Shown here: positions 9,802 through 18,546 of the stretch, piece after piece
Layout of the letters: the number at the start of each line of letters is the position of its first letter
Position numbering within the stretch: position 1 is the first letter of the stretch
DNA from: SAR324 cluster bacterium
GTDB lineage: Bacteria > SAR324 > NAC60-12
NCBI GenBank assembly: GCA_015232315.1
Contig: JADFZZ010000012.1
Span: forward strand, 47,335 to 111,334
Direction: 5' to 3'
Length of the DNA: 64,000 bases
Program-made: the position numbers and the translations under genes
The notes under the pieces: model-generated
Database searches by the model: none
The model's input: the letters and a program-made list of their open reading frames with translations, nothing else
Told to the model about the DNA's origin: nothing

Positions 9802-11928
9802 TCAATTTCTTTTTTCAGTCAATTTGTAGCATTGATGTATTCTGGGCGTCCGGGCAAAATCCTGGGGAATGGTTTGCGCTGTCCAGTCTTCGATTTGGTA
9901 ATCGGTCAGTCCTTCTCTATCCAGTTTGAAGTTATGCTTGTTGCAGCAGAAAATTAACAGGCCCTCTGGTGATAGCGATTTCATGGTTTGTTGAATCAGC
10001 AGGACATGATCACGTTGAATATCGAGGGAGGTTTTCATCCGCGCTGAGTTGGAAAAAGTCGGTGGATCGAGATAGATCAGACCATATTTCTGATGACAGG
10101 CTTCCAGCCATTGCAGGCAGTCTGCCTGAATAAACTGATGTTTTTTCCCCGTCTGACCATTGAGAAGCATGTTCTCTTTGGCCCAGTCCAGATAGGTTTG
10201 CGACATATCGACCGTTGTGGTTGACGCGGCTCCGCTTGCGGCCGCATATACCGTCGCGGTCCCGGTGTAGGCAAACAAATTCAAAAAATGTTTCCCTTTG
10301 GCCAATTCTCCCAGTTTTTGTCGGGTCAACCGTTGATCGAGAAAAAGTCCGGTATCGAGATAATCCACCAGATTGACTTGAAACCGGAAATTGTTTTCTC
10401 GCACTTTGAAGGAAGCTCCATGACTGGACATTTTCTGGTATTGTTGATTTCCCTTCTGCCGTTTCCTTTCTTTCAGGAACACATGGTCCGGCGGAACACC
10501 AAACAATTCAGGCAGAACTTCTACAATTCCCTGCAATCTCATGGAGGCCTTATGGGCATCCACGGTGAACGGTGGCGCATATTCCTGAACATGAATTTTA
10601 TCTTCGTAGCAATCTATGCATACAGCATATTCAGGAAGATCGGCATCGTATGCCCTGAAACACTGAATCCCTGCCTGATCACGCCATTTTTTCAGTTTTT
10701 TAAGATTCTTTTTGACCCGGTTGGTGAACATATCCAGCCCTGAAGAAGAATATGATTCTTTGGCATCCATAGTCATCGGAATTGTGTATTGAAGCACTTC
10801 ACAGGCAAGTGGACCATTCTGCACAGGAAGTAAATCGTCATGGCGCAATCCGATGGTTTCCCGGAGCAACGGGTTTCCACTCAAAATCACGCTTTTCCAT
10901 CCGGGAAAACCGGTTTGCAACATATTGCCCAGGCGGGTATACAGAAAACGGAGTCCTTCTGCGGACTGGATCCGCTCGCCATAGGGGGGGTTGGTGACAA
11001 TCAGGCCTGTGTTTTTTGTCAATGCCGGAGGAAGTGCTAATTGGGAAAGATCCTGTTTTTCTACGTGGATGTGTCGTTGCAGTTCCGCATTGTGGATGTT
11101 GCTCCAGCAGGCTTTGATGGCGTCAGACGAGGTATCATAGCCGATGATCGGCGGAATAAGTTTCAGTCCATCCCTGGCTCGTTGATGAGCTTCTTCCACT
11201 AATTTTTTCCAGATTTCAGGCTGATGGTGTTTCCAGTTCAGAAAGCCAAAATAGGGACGACGCAATCCGGGAGCGATGTCTCCGGCCATCATGGCACCTT
11301 CAATCAGGAACGTTCCCGATCCGCACATGGGGTCCAGCAATCCTCCCTGTCGTGCGATTGAAGGCCAGTTTGCATACCACAGAATAGCCGCGGCAAGGTG
11401 TTCTTTCAGTGGAGCTTCTGTGCCTTCCTTGCGGTAATGACGACGGTGCAGGCTTTCTCCGGAAAGATCCAGACTCACACGGGCCTGTTTTTTAAAAAGA
11501 TAAAGATTGATCCTGAGATCCGGAGTTTGTGTATCGACACTGGGGCGTATTCCAAATTTATCCCTGAATTGGTCCACTATGGCGTCTTTGGCTTTTTGCG
11601 CGGCATACTGGGAATGGGTGATCGGCGATTCATAAATATTGACATTGATTGCCAGCGTTCCCTGTGGCTCCAGATGCTCACTCCAGTCCAACGTTTGAAA
11701 TCCCGCATAGAGTTCTTCAGGGGTTCGAGCTGTGAACGATGTCAGGCTCAGCAACACCCGACCGGCAAGCCGGGACCATAGGCAGATGCGATACGCGTCT
11801 TCAAGGGTTCCTGAAAGTGAAACTCCGGCATTGGCTTGTTTGACGCCGGACAGTCCCATCGAAGTCAATTCTTCAGACAAAAGAGATTCCAGACCTTTGG
11901 CGATGGTCACAAACAGAGAATATTTCAT
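9802..11928 (-). CDS. rlmL: Bifunctional 23S rRNA methyltransferase RlmKL
   Basis: A 708-residue fusion of two rRNA methyltransferases: RlmL (m2G2445) at the N-terminus and RlmK (m7G2069) at the C-terminus. The first part has a THUMP-type start, MKYSLFVTIAKGLESLLSEE, then the SAM site LDPMCGSGTFLIEGAMMA and the catalytic NPPYGERI. The second has FLNLFAYTGTATVYAA and YLDPPTFSNS. Length and architecture match the gammaproteobacterial fusion. It is the last gene of a leftward cluster, 31 bases after the HPt gene. It acts on the same rRNA as the adjacent convergent L3, which may be coincidence. Confidence 0.94.
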   Translation of the reverse strand: MKYSLFVTIAKGLESLLSEELTSMGLSGVKQANAGVSLSGTLEDAYRICLWSRLAGRVLLSLTSFTARTPEELYAGFQTLDWSEHLEPQGTLAINVNIYESPITHSQYAAQKAKDAIVDQFRDKFGIRPSVDTQTPDLRINLYLFKKQARVSLDLSGESLHRRHYRKEGTEAPLKEHLAAAILWYANWPSIARQGGLLDPMCGSGTFLIEGAMMAGDIAPGLRRPYFGFLNWKHHQPEIWKKLVEEAHQRARDGLKLIPPIIGYDTSSDAIKACWSNIHNAELQRHIHVEKQDLSQLALPPALTKNTGLIVTNPPYGERIQSAEGLRFLYTRLGNMLQTGFPGWKSVILSGNPLLRETIGLRHDDLLPVQNGPLACEVLQYTIPMTMDAKESYSSSGLDMFTNRVKKNLKKLKKWRDQAGIQCFRAYDADLPEYAVCIDCYEDKIHVQEYAPPFTVDAHKASMRLQGIVEVLPELFGVPPDHVFLKERKRQKGNQQYQKMSSHGASFKVRENNFRFQVNLVDYLDTGLFLDQRLTRQKLGELAKGKHFLNLFAYTGTATVYAAASGAASTTTVDMSQTYLDWAKENMLLNGQTGKKHQFIQADCLQWLEACHQKYGLIYLDPPTFSNSARMKTSLDIQRDHVLLIQQTMKSLSPEGLLIFCCNKHNFKLDREGLTDYQIEDWTAQTIPQDFARTPRIHQCYKLTEKRN

Positions 11929-11959
11929 GGGAAATGACCTGTAGAGAAAATAAGAAAAT

Positions 11960-12319
11960 TCAGAGGGAGGCCTGATGTTGTTTCAGTTCCTTCAGCGTGA
12001 GCACAAAAGTATGCTCCATCTGGATCAGTAGGGGGAGAAATTCAGGAACAGATTCCATACATTGGTTTTGTGCCTGTTTGCAAAGGTCTGTCATTCTGGA
12101 CGCTCCAATCGCCAGACAACTGCCTTTGAGATTATGCGTCAGTTTCCCGGCCAATTGAATCTGCCCTGATTCCCACGCATTCCGGATCTGTTGGACCATA
12201 TCCGGGACACTTTCTTCAAACAGTATCAATAAACGGTTGAACAAAGAAGGTTTGATGTGCTGGAGTGTATTGAAGTCCAGTAGTGATTCAGTCAGAGATG
12301 ATTCAGGGATTTTAGTCAT
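11960..12319 (-). CDS. HPt domain phosphotransfer protein
   Basis: A 119-residue stand-alone histidine phosphotransfer domain. The motif THNLKGSCLAIGA carries the phosphoacceptor His62, in the usual four-helix layout (FLEE-like helix, then the AG-LTHNLKG helix). Such proteins shuttle phosphate between hybrid kinases and response regulators. I start at the ATG at 12319 because the sequence upstream is unlike an HPt domain and belongs to another reading frame; no clear Shine-Dalgarno is seen. It follows a CheZ-like gene and a small ORF, which suggests a phosphorelay with its own phosphatase. Candidate partners are the hybrid kinases elsewhere in this window. Confidence 0.8.
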   Translation of the reverse strand: MTKIPESSLTESLLDFNTLQHIKPSLFNRLLILFEESVPDMVQQIRNAWESGQIQLAGKLTHNLKGSCLAIGASRMTDLCKQAQNQCMESVPEFLPLLIQMEHTFVLTLKELKQHQASL

Positions 12320-12332
12320 GGAAAATAATTTT

Positions 12333-12515
12333 TTAACAGGCAAAGCGGATTCCTTTGCGTTTAGCCTGTGCGTTATTGTGGTACAGATTCTGAAATAATT
12401 GCTGGATTCCAATGAAAAATAACATTCCCTCATGGGTAAACTGGCTGACATAGACTACGATGGCATCAGCGGCAGTATGAGGAATAAAGGCAAGCAATTC
12501 TGTTGAAATATTCAT
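12333..12515 (-). CDS. Small uncharacterised protein
   Basis: A 60-codon ORF between the CheZ-like and HPt genes. Its ATG overlaps the upstream stop in an ATGA arrangement (12512-12515), and it ends 13 bases before the HPt start, so spacing alone suggests a coupled gene. The sequence has a hydrophobic middle (DAIVVYVSQFTHEGMLFFIGI) and a basic end. I recognise no family. It could instead be leader sequence; a longer HPt reading frame overlaps it. Confidence 0.4.
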   Translation of the reverse strand: MNISTELLAFIPHTAADAIVVYVSQFTHEGMLFFIGIQQLFQNLYHNNAQAKRKGIRFAC

Positions 12516-13462
12516 AACCCGAGTTCTGCCAGCAAATCATCCACGGCATTTTGATTGGATTGCTGTTCCGGTCCCTGTATCAAGCTTGCAGAAACAACAT
12601 TCTCACTCGAGTTTGCAATGTTGGTTGGTTGATACAGCGATTCCAGATATTTTCGGGAGGTGCTGTCAAGGCTGTCTTTGAGACGGATAAACAGGAGTTC
12701 CAGATTATGCAGGGACGCAAAAATTTTCTGATTGGTCAAATCACCAATCTGGGTTTCGTTCATTGCGGCATACGCGATATCCTGAATCTGTCCTGCCCGT
12801 TTCACATTGTTCCGGATGTCGCCACTGATATCAATGACTTCCTGAAGAAGGTCACTGATGACGACAATCGAATTGTTGGAATGATGCCGGATGTCATGCA
12901 GGCTGTTTTCGAGTTTGCCCTTCAAATCCATAATTTCACGGATTGCCTGGAATGTTTTCACAATCACCAGTCGATCCTTGAGATTGTTGAGTGCCCGAAG
13001 CATGTGCTTGAAATACAGGGACGCGATATACGCCGCGTCATATTTGGATGTGGGGACTGAAACCACTTCCATCACATGGTTTCCATCATGGAAAAAATCG
13101 TATTGATCAATGGTTTGACGGAATTTTTCGTTGTCCATCACCTGCATCACACGATCCATGATCAGATCCATGTCTTGTGGATTCTCAGGTTGAATAGCTT
13201 CCTGCCCCATCTGGACAGGCATCATGTCCTTGATCGTCCAGACCCTTAACTCGCCCTGACAGCTTTTCCGGAAGGAGATCACTACCAGATCCACAATTTC
13301 ATCAGGATCAAACAGTTCCAGAAGCTGAAGGGAACAATGGAGTACATCCGCCAGCAAGGCGCTTTCATTGACCAGTGAAACCACCAGGTCGGACATATTC
13401 ATACTGTTAGAATCCTTATCCGCGTCACGCGGAGTGTTATCAGCGGGGGTGTCTTGTGTCAT
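12512..13462 (-). CDS. CheZ-like CheY phosphatase candidate
   Basis: A 316-residue protein not obviously in a named family. Two features match CheZ. One is the helical segment GDLTNQKIFASLHNLELLF, with Asp241 and Gln245 spaced as CheZ Asp143 and Gln147 (the DLTGQ catalytic motif). The other is an extreme C-terminus, AVDDLLAELGL, like the CheZ tail that binds CheY (VDDLLDSLGF). Between residues 170 and 250 there is a long helical stretch, as in the CheZ hairpin. The N-terminal 160 residues have no CheZ counterpart and look like a degenerate sensory or GAF-like region. CAGG precedes the ATG at 13462. It lies next to an HPt gene. The phosphatase role is inferred. Confidence 0.65.
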   Translation of the reverse strand: MTQDTPADNTPRDADKDSNSMNMSDLVVSLVNESALLADVLHCSLQLLELFDPDEIVDLVVISFRKSCQGELRVWTIKDMMPVQMGQEAIQPENPQDMDLIMDRVMQVMDNEKFRQTIDQYDFFHDGNHVMEVVSVPTSKYDAAYIASLYFKHMLRALNNLKDRLVIVKTFQAIREIMDLKGKLENSLHDIRHHSNNSIVVISDLLQEVIDISGDIRNNVKRAGQIQDIAYAAMNETQIGDLTNQKIFASLHNLELLFIRLKDSLDSTSRKYLESLYQPTNIANSSENVVSASLIQGPEQQSNQNAVDDLLAELGL

Positions 13463-13502
13463 AATAGAACCTGTTTGGTGTGAAATTGAAAACTGGTGTA
13501 TG

Positions 13503-14873
13503 TTAAACAATTCCTTTCAATTCTGCCAGCGATTCTTCCAGAAACTGTCCGATTTTGTCCAGATCCCTGATGTGGGATCCATTGGCAATCAGTCCAAAAT
13601 TGAGCGTATCCATATAGCTGGTCAAGGTAATATTGAGCGCGTGTCCGCCAAACAGAAATGAAATGGGATGTATTGTTTCCAGCAGGGCACCATTCAGATA
13701 TAAAGCCTGTTTGGGACCTGGATAATTGGAAATCAGCAGATTGGCAGAGGGCTTGAATTTATCGGGTACATCCAGAACTTGCAAAATGATTGCCGGAGTT
13801 TGCGATAAAATGGTGTATGACTGTGCCGCATCCACCGAAAGTTGTTTCAGATGCGATTTACCCGCATTGGCTGAAGCCTGAATCAGTTTTAAGCGTTCCC
13901 TGGGATCAGAAAGGTTTGTGCCGAGATTACAGATCATATTTGATACGAAATTCCCCCCGTCTTTACCATCCTTAGGCCTTATTGACACAGGAATAAAGGC
14001 CGTAAGTGGTTTTTCAGGCAAGCACTGTTTGGACTCCAGATATTTTCGCAATGCGCCTGAACAGACACTCAGGACCACATCGTTGACGGTACCATTCAGG
14101 GAACGGCTCAGTTCCTTGAATTCCGGCAGGGAAAAAGTTTTGGCCACAAAGGCACGTTTACCATCAATGGCGACATTGAAGGGAGTTTGTGGTGACGTGA
14201 AGGGCAATGGCATCAGCGCCTGGGCCGGGTCAAGGGGTTGTTTCTTCAGATCCCAGACCGCTTTGAACGCTTGTTTCATGCTTTGAAAATAATCATCTTT
14301 TTTACGCAGAACCTCCACAATCTGTTCTTTAAGCGGCTCTGATTCCTTTTCTCTGGAGGCCTGACGTTTCTCCTGCCAGGGTGCTGTAATGGTACGATCT
14401 TCAGGCGTTTTATTCAGTGCGGCCTGCACCACCCGCATACGGCCCATGCCATCCATGCATGCATGATGCACCTTGAAATAGATCGCAAATCTGTTGTCTT
14501 CCAGTCCTTCAATCAAATAACATTCCCACAATGGTTTGGATCGTCCCAGCATGTTGCTGTGATATTTTGAAACCAGCTTTAACAATTCTTCATAAGTGCC
14601 TGGTTGTGGCAGTTTTATATGCTGAACATGATAATCCAGATTCACTTTTTCCGCTTTTTTCCAATAAGGTTGCCCCCATGAATTCATCACAGCGACCTCA
14701 TTGAAGGGTTCAATGAATTGTGTTACCGTCCGGAATCCTTTGATCACATCGGCAAAATAATCTCCTTCATAATTTTCAGGCAGTTTGAAAACCAGCAAAC
14801 TTGCCACATGCATCAACCGTTCAGGGGTTTCAAGTTTAATAAATAAGGAATCAATCAATGATAATTTTTTCAT
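13503..14873 (-). CDS. Wax ester synthase / diacylglycerol acyltransferase (WS/DGAT)
   Basis: A 456-residue acyltransferase that makes wax esters or triacylglycerol from acyl-CoA and an alcohol or diacylglycerol. The catalytic HHxxxDG motif is HHACMDG at residues 136-142. The N-terminus (KLSLIDSLFIKLETPERLMHV) and PLWECYLIEGL are typical of bacterial WS/DGAT, and the C-terminal part has the family's second domain with LLISNYPGPKQALYLNG. GAGG precedes the ATG. It heads the leftward cluster with the CheZ-like gene 40 bases later. Together with fadBA and the OleC-like ligase it suggests storage or neutral-lipid metabolism. Confidence 0.9.
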   Translation of the reverse strand: MKKLSLIDSLFIKLETPERLMHVASLLVFKLPENYEGDYFADVIKGFRTVTQFIEPFNEVAVMNSWGQPYWKKAEKVNLDYHVQHIKLPQPGTYEELLKLVSKYHSNMLGRSKPLWECYLIEGLEDNRFAIYFKVHHACMDGMGRMRVVQAALNKTPEDRTITAPWQEKRQASREKESEPLKEQIVEVLRKKDDYFQSMKQAFKAVWDLKKQPLDPAQALMPLPFTSPQTPFNVAIDGKRAFVAKTFSLPEFKELSRSLNGTVNDVVLSVCSGALRKYLESKQCLPEKPLTAFIPVSIRPKDGKDGGNFVSNMICNLGTNLSDPRERLKLIQASANAGKSHLKQLSVDAAQSYTILSQTPAIILQVLDVPDKFKPSANLLISNYPGPKQALYLNGALLETIHPISFLFGGHALNITLTSYMDTLNFGLIANGSHIRDLDKIGQFLEESLAELKGIV

Positions 14874-15197
14874 AAATATTGCCTCACGGACAAGGTTATT
14901 GAATCAAATGTGCTCCTGAAATGTTTAGTAACAAAAGAAAACCCTAATTTCCAATAAAAAACTTCGAACATTTATACTTCAGTTCCGGAATGATGATTTT
15001 GGCATTATTGTTAATCTACTGGCTGGGTGAGTTCAATGAGCTTGCCAGTCAAAGGTTATCTCTTCAGAGTTTGCTTGCCATTCGTCTGTCCTTTTGCCAT
15101 AGGTCCATTCAGGGAGTGTTTTTTCCATTCATGGATTTCTGGATAGAATGAGCGCAACAACTCGATCTTTAAGCATTATTTAACTTCAGGGAGAACA
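14874..15197. other. Intergenic region with a possible 53-codon ORF
   Basis: A gap of 324 bases between divergent genes. It contains a plus-strand ORF of 53 codons at 14990-15151 that starts with a short hydrophobic run (MMILALLLIYWLGEF). It has only a weak GGA directly before the ATG and no recognisable family, so I do not call it a gene. The rest must hold divergent promoters; I see no strong palindrome. Confidence 0.3.
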
Positions 15198-15617
15198 ATG
15201 AAATTACCAGGAAATTTTCAGTTGTCGGCCTTCCACGGGTTAGCGTTTATCGCTGTCAGTTTTGGATTACTGACACTCAAATCCGGCGGGAGTGTTCTTT
15301 TTATTGATGGTTCGGCACGGCAAGCCGCCGGGGCTTATGTGCCATGGATTGTCTGGTTTAATTTTTTGATGGGGTTTGTTTATATTGTAGCTGGCATTGG
15401 CTTCTGGATGCGTAAAACTTGGAGCCATCGGCTGGCTTTGATGATTTTTTTTGCAACTATTGTAGTCTTCGCAGGTCTGGAAATCCATGTTCTGCTGGGT
15501 GGCGCTTATGAACAACGCACGGTGGGTGCCATGATTTTCAGGGCGGCAGTGTGGTTTTTTCTGTTCTGGCGTTCAGGTTTGAAATTGCGGGATCAGCAGA
15601 ATAACTCAACCGCATGA
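15198..15617 (+). CDS. Integral membrane protein, four helices
   Basis: A 139-residue protein with four predicted membrane segments (about residues 10-28, 48-68, 78-98 and 108-126) and a short polar tail. It contains the conserved-looking GAYVPWIVWFNFLMGFVYIVAGIGFW. I do not recognise a functional family. AGGGAG lies ten bases before the ATG. It stands alone between the WS/DGAT cluster and a repeat element. Confidence 0.75.
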   Translation: MKLPGNFQLSAFHGLAFIAVSFGLLTLKSGGSVLFIDGSARQAAGAYVPWIVWFNFLMGFVYIVAGIGFWMRKTWSHRLALMIFFATIVVFAGLEIHVLLGGAYEQRTVGAMIFRAAVWFFLFWRSGLKLRDQQNNSTA

Positions 15618-15642
15618 GCATGCATAGAACATCACAATTTAC

Positions 15643-15780
15643 GTAAGCGTTCAGCTTTTAGTATTCAGCTTTCAGTGTTTATGCGCCTCAGAAGCATTAT
15701 GACTCAATAGCAGAAAATATCGTTTGGCTTCCAGGCCTTGAGACTTTCTGAAAACTGATAGCTGACGGCTGAACGCTTAC
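15643..15780. repeat. MITE-like inverted repeat element, family A copy 1
   Basis: The ends GTAAGCGTTCAGC (15643-15655) and GCTGAACGCTTAC (15768-15780) are perfect 13-base inverted repeats. Inside each end are degenerate direct repeats of a CAGCTTTCAG-like unit. A second copy lies at 35248-35403 and a half copy near 21104-21128. The element has no coding capacity. It ends nine bases before the first ATG of the following ligase frame, and so sits in that gene's promoter region. Confidence 0.75.
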
Positions 15781-15842
15781 CAATTTACATGGTATTCAAT
15801 CCAATCACAAAGAAACAATCATTGCTTGAGGAGGAGACAATT

Positions 15843-17459
15843 GTGGAACAGGTAACTCTTGGGGATGTGACCAATGTTTGCGAATTTATTCTCAATCATG
15901 GCCGACTTCAGCCTGAAAAAATCGCATTAGCGGTTCCAAAAGAATGGGACACAACCAAAGTGCATCGCTATGAAACCGTCACGTTTGGCGAAATGTACCG
16001 CAAGGTCGGAAATTACCAGGAAGGCTTCCGCAAATTGGGGCTGAAGGACAAGGATCGGGTCATCATTCTGTTTAGGCCCGGTGTGGATTTTTATGCCATT
16101 GTGCTGGCCTTGCTTTCTGGAGGTCAGGTTCCGTTGTTCATTGAAGCGGGAATGGGATTCAAACGGATTTATCAGGCGCTGGAAGATTCGAAAGCGGTGG
16201 CTGTGATCAGCATGGAAGAGATTCTTAAATACCGGTTTTTGTTGCCTGTTCTGCTCAAAATGAAATTGTTTTCAATCGACTCAACAGGGTTCCTGGTGCG
16301 TTCAGTGAACCATCTTTATGTGGAAAATGCTCCGCCGTTGACCATTGTTCCCAGAAAGCCGGCCGATTATGCCATCATCACTTTCACGTCAGGCAGTACT
16401 GGACGACCCAAGGCGGCTGACCGCAATCACGGAAGTCTGCTGGAACAGCACCATGCCATCAAGGCCAATTGGACCAGCGACGCGGATGATGTGGATATGA
16501 CTTGTTTCCCAGTGTTTGTGTTGCATAACATGAGTTGTGGCATCACTTCGGTTCTGCCCGCGATTGATCTGACCAAACCCGCTGAAGTCTCTCCGCCAGT
16601 GGTGATTTCACAGACCCGGGAATGGGGCGTGACCCGTATGAGTGGCGCCCCGGCCTATGTCAGCAAAATCATCAACTATCTTCGGGAAGAGCATATCACC
16701 ATTCCTTCTCTCAGAGGCATTGCCTGTGGCGGCGCTCCGGTTCCACGTGAACTGTGTAAAACGATTGTGGAAACCCTGCCGCACGCTGAATCAGCGGTCG
16801 TCTATGGCTCCACTGAAGCAGAACCGGTGGCGCATGTTCATATGTCTGAAATTGCGGAGTCGGAAGGCGAAGGCTTTCTGGTAGGAAAACCGGTGGCTCT
16901 GATTGAACTGGAAATTGTCACCATTCCGGATGAATTGCCCGGGGTCGATGAACGGGGATTGGTTCCTTATCGGGTGAAAACCGGTGAACCTGGAGAAATT
17001 GTGGTGAAAGGACGTCATGTTCTGCGGGAATATATTGATAACCCCCGGGCGAACCGGGAAAACAAGATTCAGACTCCAGACGGCAATATCTGGCACAGAA
17101 CCGGAGATGTCGGATATCAGGATGCTCAGGGGCGAATCTGGTTGCTCGGACGTCGTTCTGATATGGTATTGCACCATGGCAAACAACTGTTCCCGTTCAA
17201 GATAGAAATTATGGTCAATGCACTGGAAGGAATCAGGCAATCTGCACTGGTCCAGCATCCTGACCGAAGCCGTGGCATTATGTTTGTGGAATTGAAACCG
17301 GGGGCCTCTTCAGTCAGCGTTCAAACAAAGTTGAATGAAAGAGTTCTGCGGGAAAAAATCATTGGGCTTGAAATCCGTGTACTGGATCAATTACCGATGG
17401 ATGGCCGGCACAACAGCAAGGTAGACCGGCCCAAATTGAGAAAAATGCTGATGAAATAA
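15843..17459 (+). CDS. OleC-like AMP-dependent acyl ligase
   Basis: A 538-residue adenylate-forming enzyme. The P-loop is TFTSGSTGRPKAADRNHG; further motifs are GGAPVPRELC, VYGSTEAEPVA (motif A5), WHRTGDVGYQDAQGRIWLLG and an ending PMDGRHNSKVDRPKL. The RHN(A/S)K ending and YG-TEA-PV pattern resemble OleC, the olefin-pathway enzyme that forms beta-lactones from beta-hydroxy acids, and related fatty acyl ligases. No oleA, oleB or oleD homologue is seen here, so a general fatty-acyl ligase is possible. I choose the GTG at 15843 because GGAGGAG lies eight bases upstream; an in-frame ATG at 15789 lacks any ribosome-binding site and abuts the repeat element. Confidence 0.8.
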   Translation: MEQVTLGDVTNVCEFILNHGRLQPEKIALAVPKEWDTTKVHRYETVTFGEMYRKVGNYQEGFRKLGLKDKDRVIILFRPGVDFYAIVLALLSGGQVPLFIEAGMGFKRIYQALEDSKAVAVISMEEILKYRFLLPVLLKMKLFSIDSTGFLVRSVNHLYVENAPPLTIVPRKPADYAIITFTSGSTGRPKAADRNHGSLLEQHHAIKANWTSDADDVDMTCFPVFVLHNMSCGITSVLPAIDLTKPAEVSPPVVISQTREWGVTRMSGAPAYVSKIINYLREEHITIPSLRGIACGGAPVPRELCKTIVETLPHAESAVVYGSTEAEPVAHVHMSEIAESEGEGFLVGKPVALIELEIVTIPDELPGVDERGLVPYRVKTGEPGEIVVKGRHVLREYIDNPRANRENKIQTPDGNIWHRTGDVGYQDAQGRIWLLGRRSDMVLHHGKQLFPFKIEIMVNALEGIRQSALVQHPDRSRGIMFVELKPGASSVSVQTKLNERVLREKIIGLEIRVLDQLPMDGRHNSKVDRPKLRKMLMK

Positions 17460-17488
17460 TCAGTAATATTAAACACATCTAACCAATA

Positions 17489-18073
17489 TTATTGTTTGGT
17501 CAATGTGCGGGTTATCGTGTCCGCGGCACCACATCCCAACATTGTCAGATCCACCGGGCCATAGCTGAGGCTGGAAACACTGTTAGAAGTAGAAACTTCC
17601 CAGGGAATATCGCCTTCAGGATCTTCAGCCTCGTTTTCAAATACATCGTTAGCCAGCGTTGTACCATCCAGTTCCTGTGACGTGCCATTCACTGTGGCGG
17701 AAAAAGTACATCCCGTAGGTTCAAACGTATAGGTTTCTTCACCTGTTTCCTGAAAATAGGGTTCCTCGTTTTTCTTCACTTTTCCAGTTCGTGTCAATTT
17801 ACAGTCAGCATCCTGAATCACTTCTGACACCGCACCATCCGCTAGAGTCAAGGTGTGTGTAACGCCGTCCAAATTACCCATGAATGCCATGTAATACGGC
17901 AGTTCATAGACCGATCCAGTCTGACCGCTGGAACAACTGATCGCTGAAGCCGTATAGGTTCCATCAGCCAAGGCCGCCGCTTTTGTTTCATCATCCTCAT
18001 CTTCTTCTGTACTGCAAGCTGCAAATACCAGTGCTGGTACTGTCAGGCAGGCCAACCATTTAGTTAGTCTCAT
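17489..18073 (-). CDS. Putative lipoprotein, unknown function
   Basis: A 194-residue secreted protein. The N-terminus is a short signal peptide ending LVFAAC-S, a near-canonical lipobox (Phe at -3 is unusual), followed by an acidic linker (TEEDEDDETK). The rest is beta-rich and Thr/Ser/Asp-rich with paired cysteines, suggesting a disulphide-bonded surface or periplasmic domain. I recognise no family. AAGGAG precedes the ATG. The promoter region upstream is occupied by the 18098-18313 element. Confidence 0.7.
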   Translation of the reverse strand: MRLTKWLACLTVPALVFAACSTEEDEDDETKAAALADGTYTASAISCSSGQTGSVYELPYYMAFMGNLDGVTHTLTLADGAVSEVIQDADCKLTRTGKVKKNEEPYFQETGEETYTFEPTGCTFSATVNGTSQELDGTTLANDVFENEAEDPEGDIPWEVSTSNSVSSLSYGPVDLTMLGCGAADTITRTLTKQ

Positions 18074-18097
18074 AGTCTCTCCTTATTTAGTTTATTA

Positions 18098-18313
18098 AGA
18101 AGCCTTTTGGTAAAAAATAGTATATTTACCTTATGGTGGTTTAAGATACTGATAATATTTTGATAATTTTTTAGTATTCTTATTTTGAATGAGAAAATGA
18201 AACATGTTGAGCATATTTTGAAAGTAGACTAAATAGGTCCATAATATATTCTTTTTGAAATCAATAGTTTGGCTATTTAATAAAAAGGTATTCTTTTTTA
18301 CCAAAAGGCTTCT
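18098..18313. repeat. AT-rich element with perfect 20-bp terminal inverted repeats
   Basis: Positions 18098-18117 and 18294-18313 are exact 20-base inverted repeats (AGAAGCCTTTTGG plus a TAAAAAA run at the left end). They enclose a very AT-rich, non-coding 176-base core. A TAA trinucleotide at each edge (18096-18098 and 18313-18315) could be a target-site duplication. This is the architecture of a MITE. It lies 25 bases upstream of the lipoprotein start, between that gene and parA, and could alter the expression of either. Confidence 0.7.
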
Positions 18314-18546
18314 AAATAACCGAAGTCTTGTTTCTAACGAAAATCAGTGCCACATCCTCATTTTATGTACCACTCCTTGTTCCTCTACATAACTCAATCA
18401 ACAAACGTCAAATATTTTTTTTATTTTTTTACTACAGCATGAAGCAAGCTTTTTCTTGACCCCAATAACGGAGCGTGCTTGAATGCGCCCAACATTTACA
18501 TGGACTCTGTTTTTGTCACAATCATTTCCGGTATTCAGAGGAATTT

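Noticed and set aside
14990..15151. A 53-codon ORF with hydrophobic start
   Set aside because: Poor ribosome-binding site, no family, and isolated; mentioned only in the region entry.
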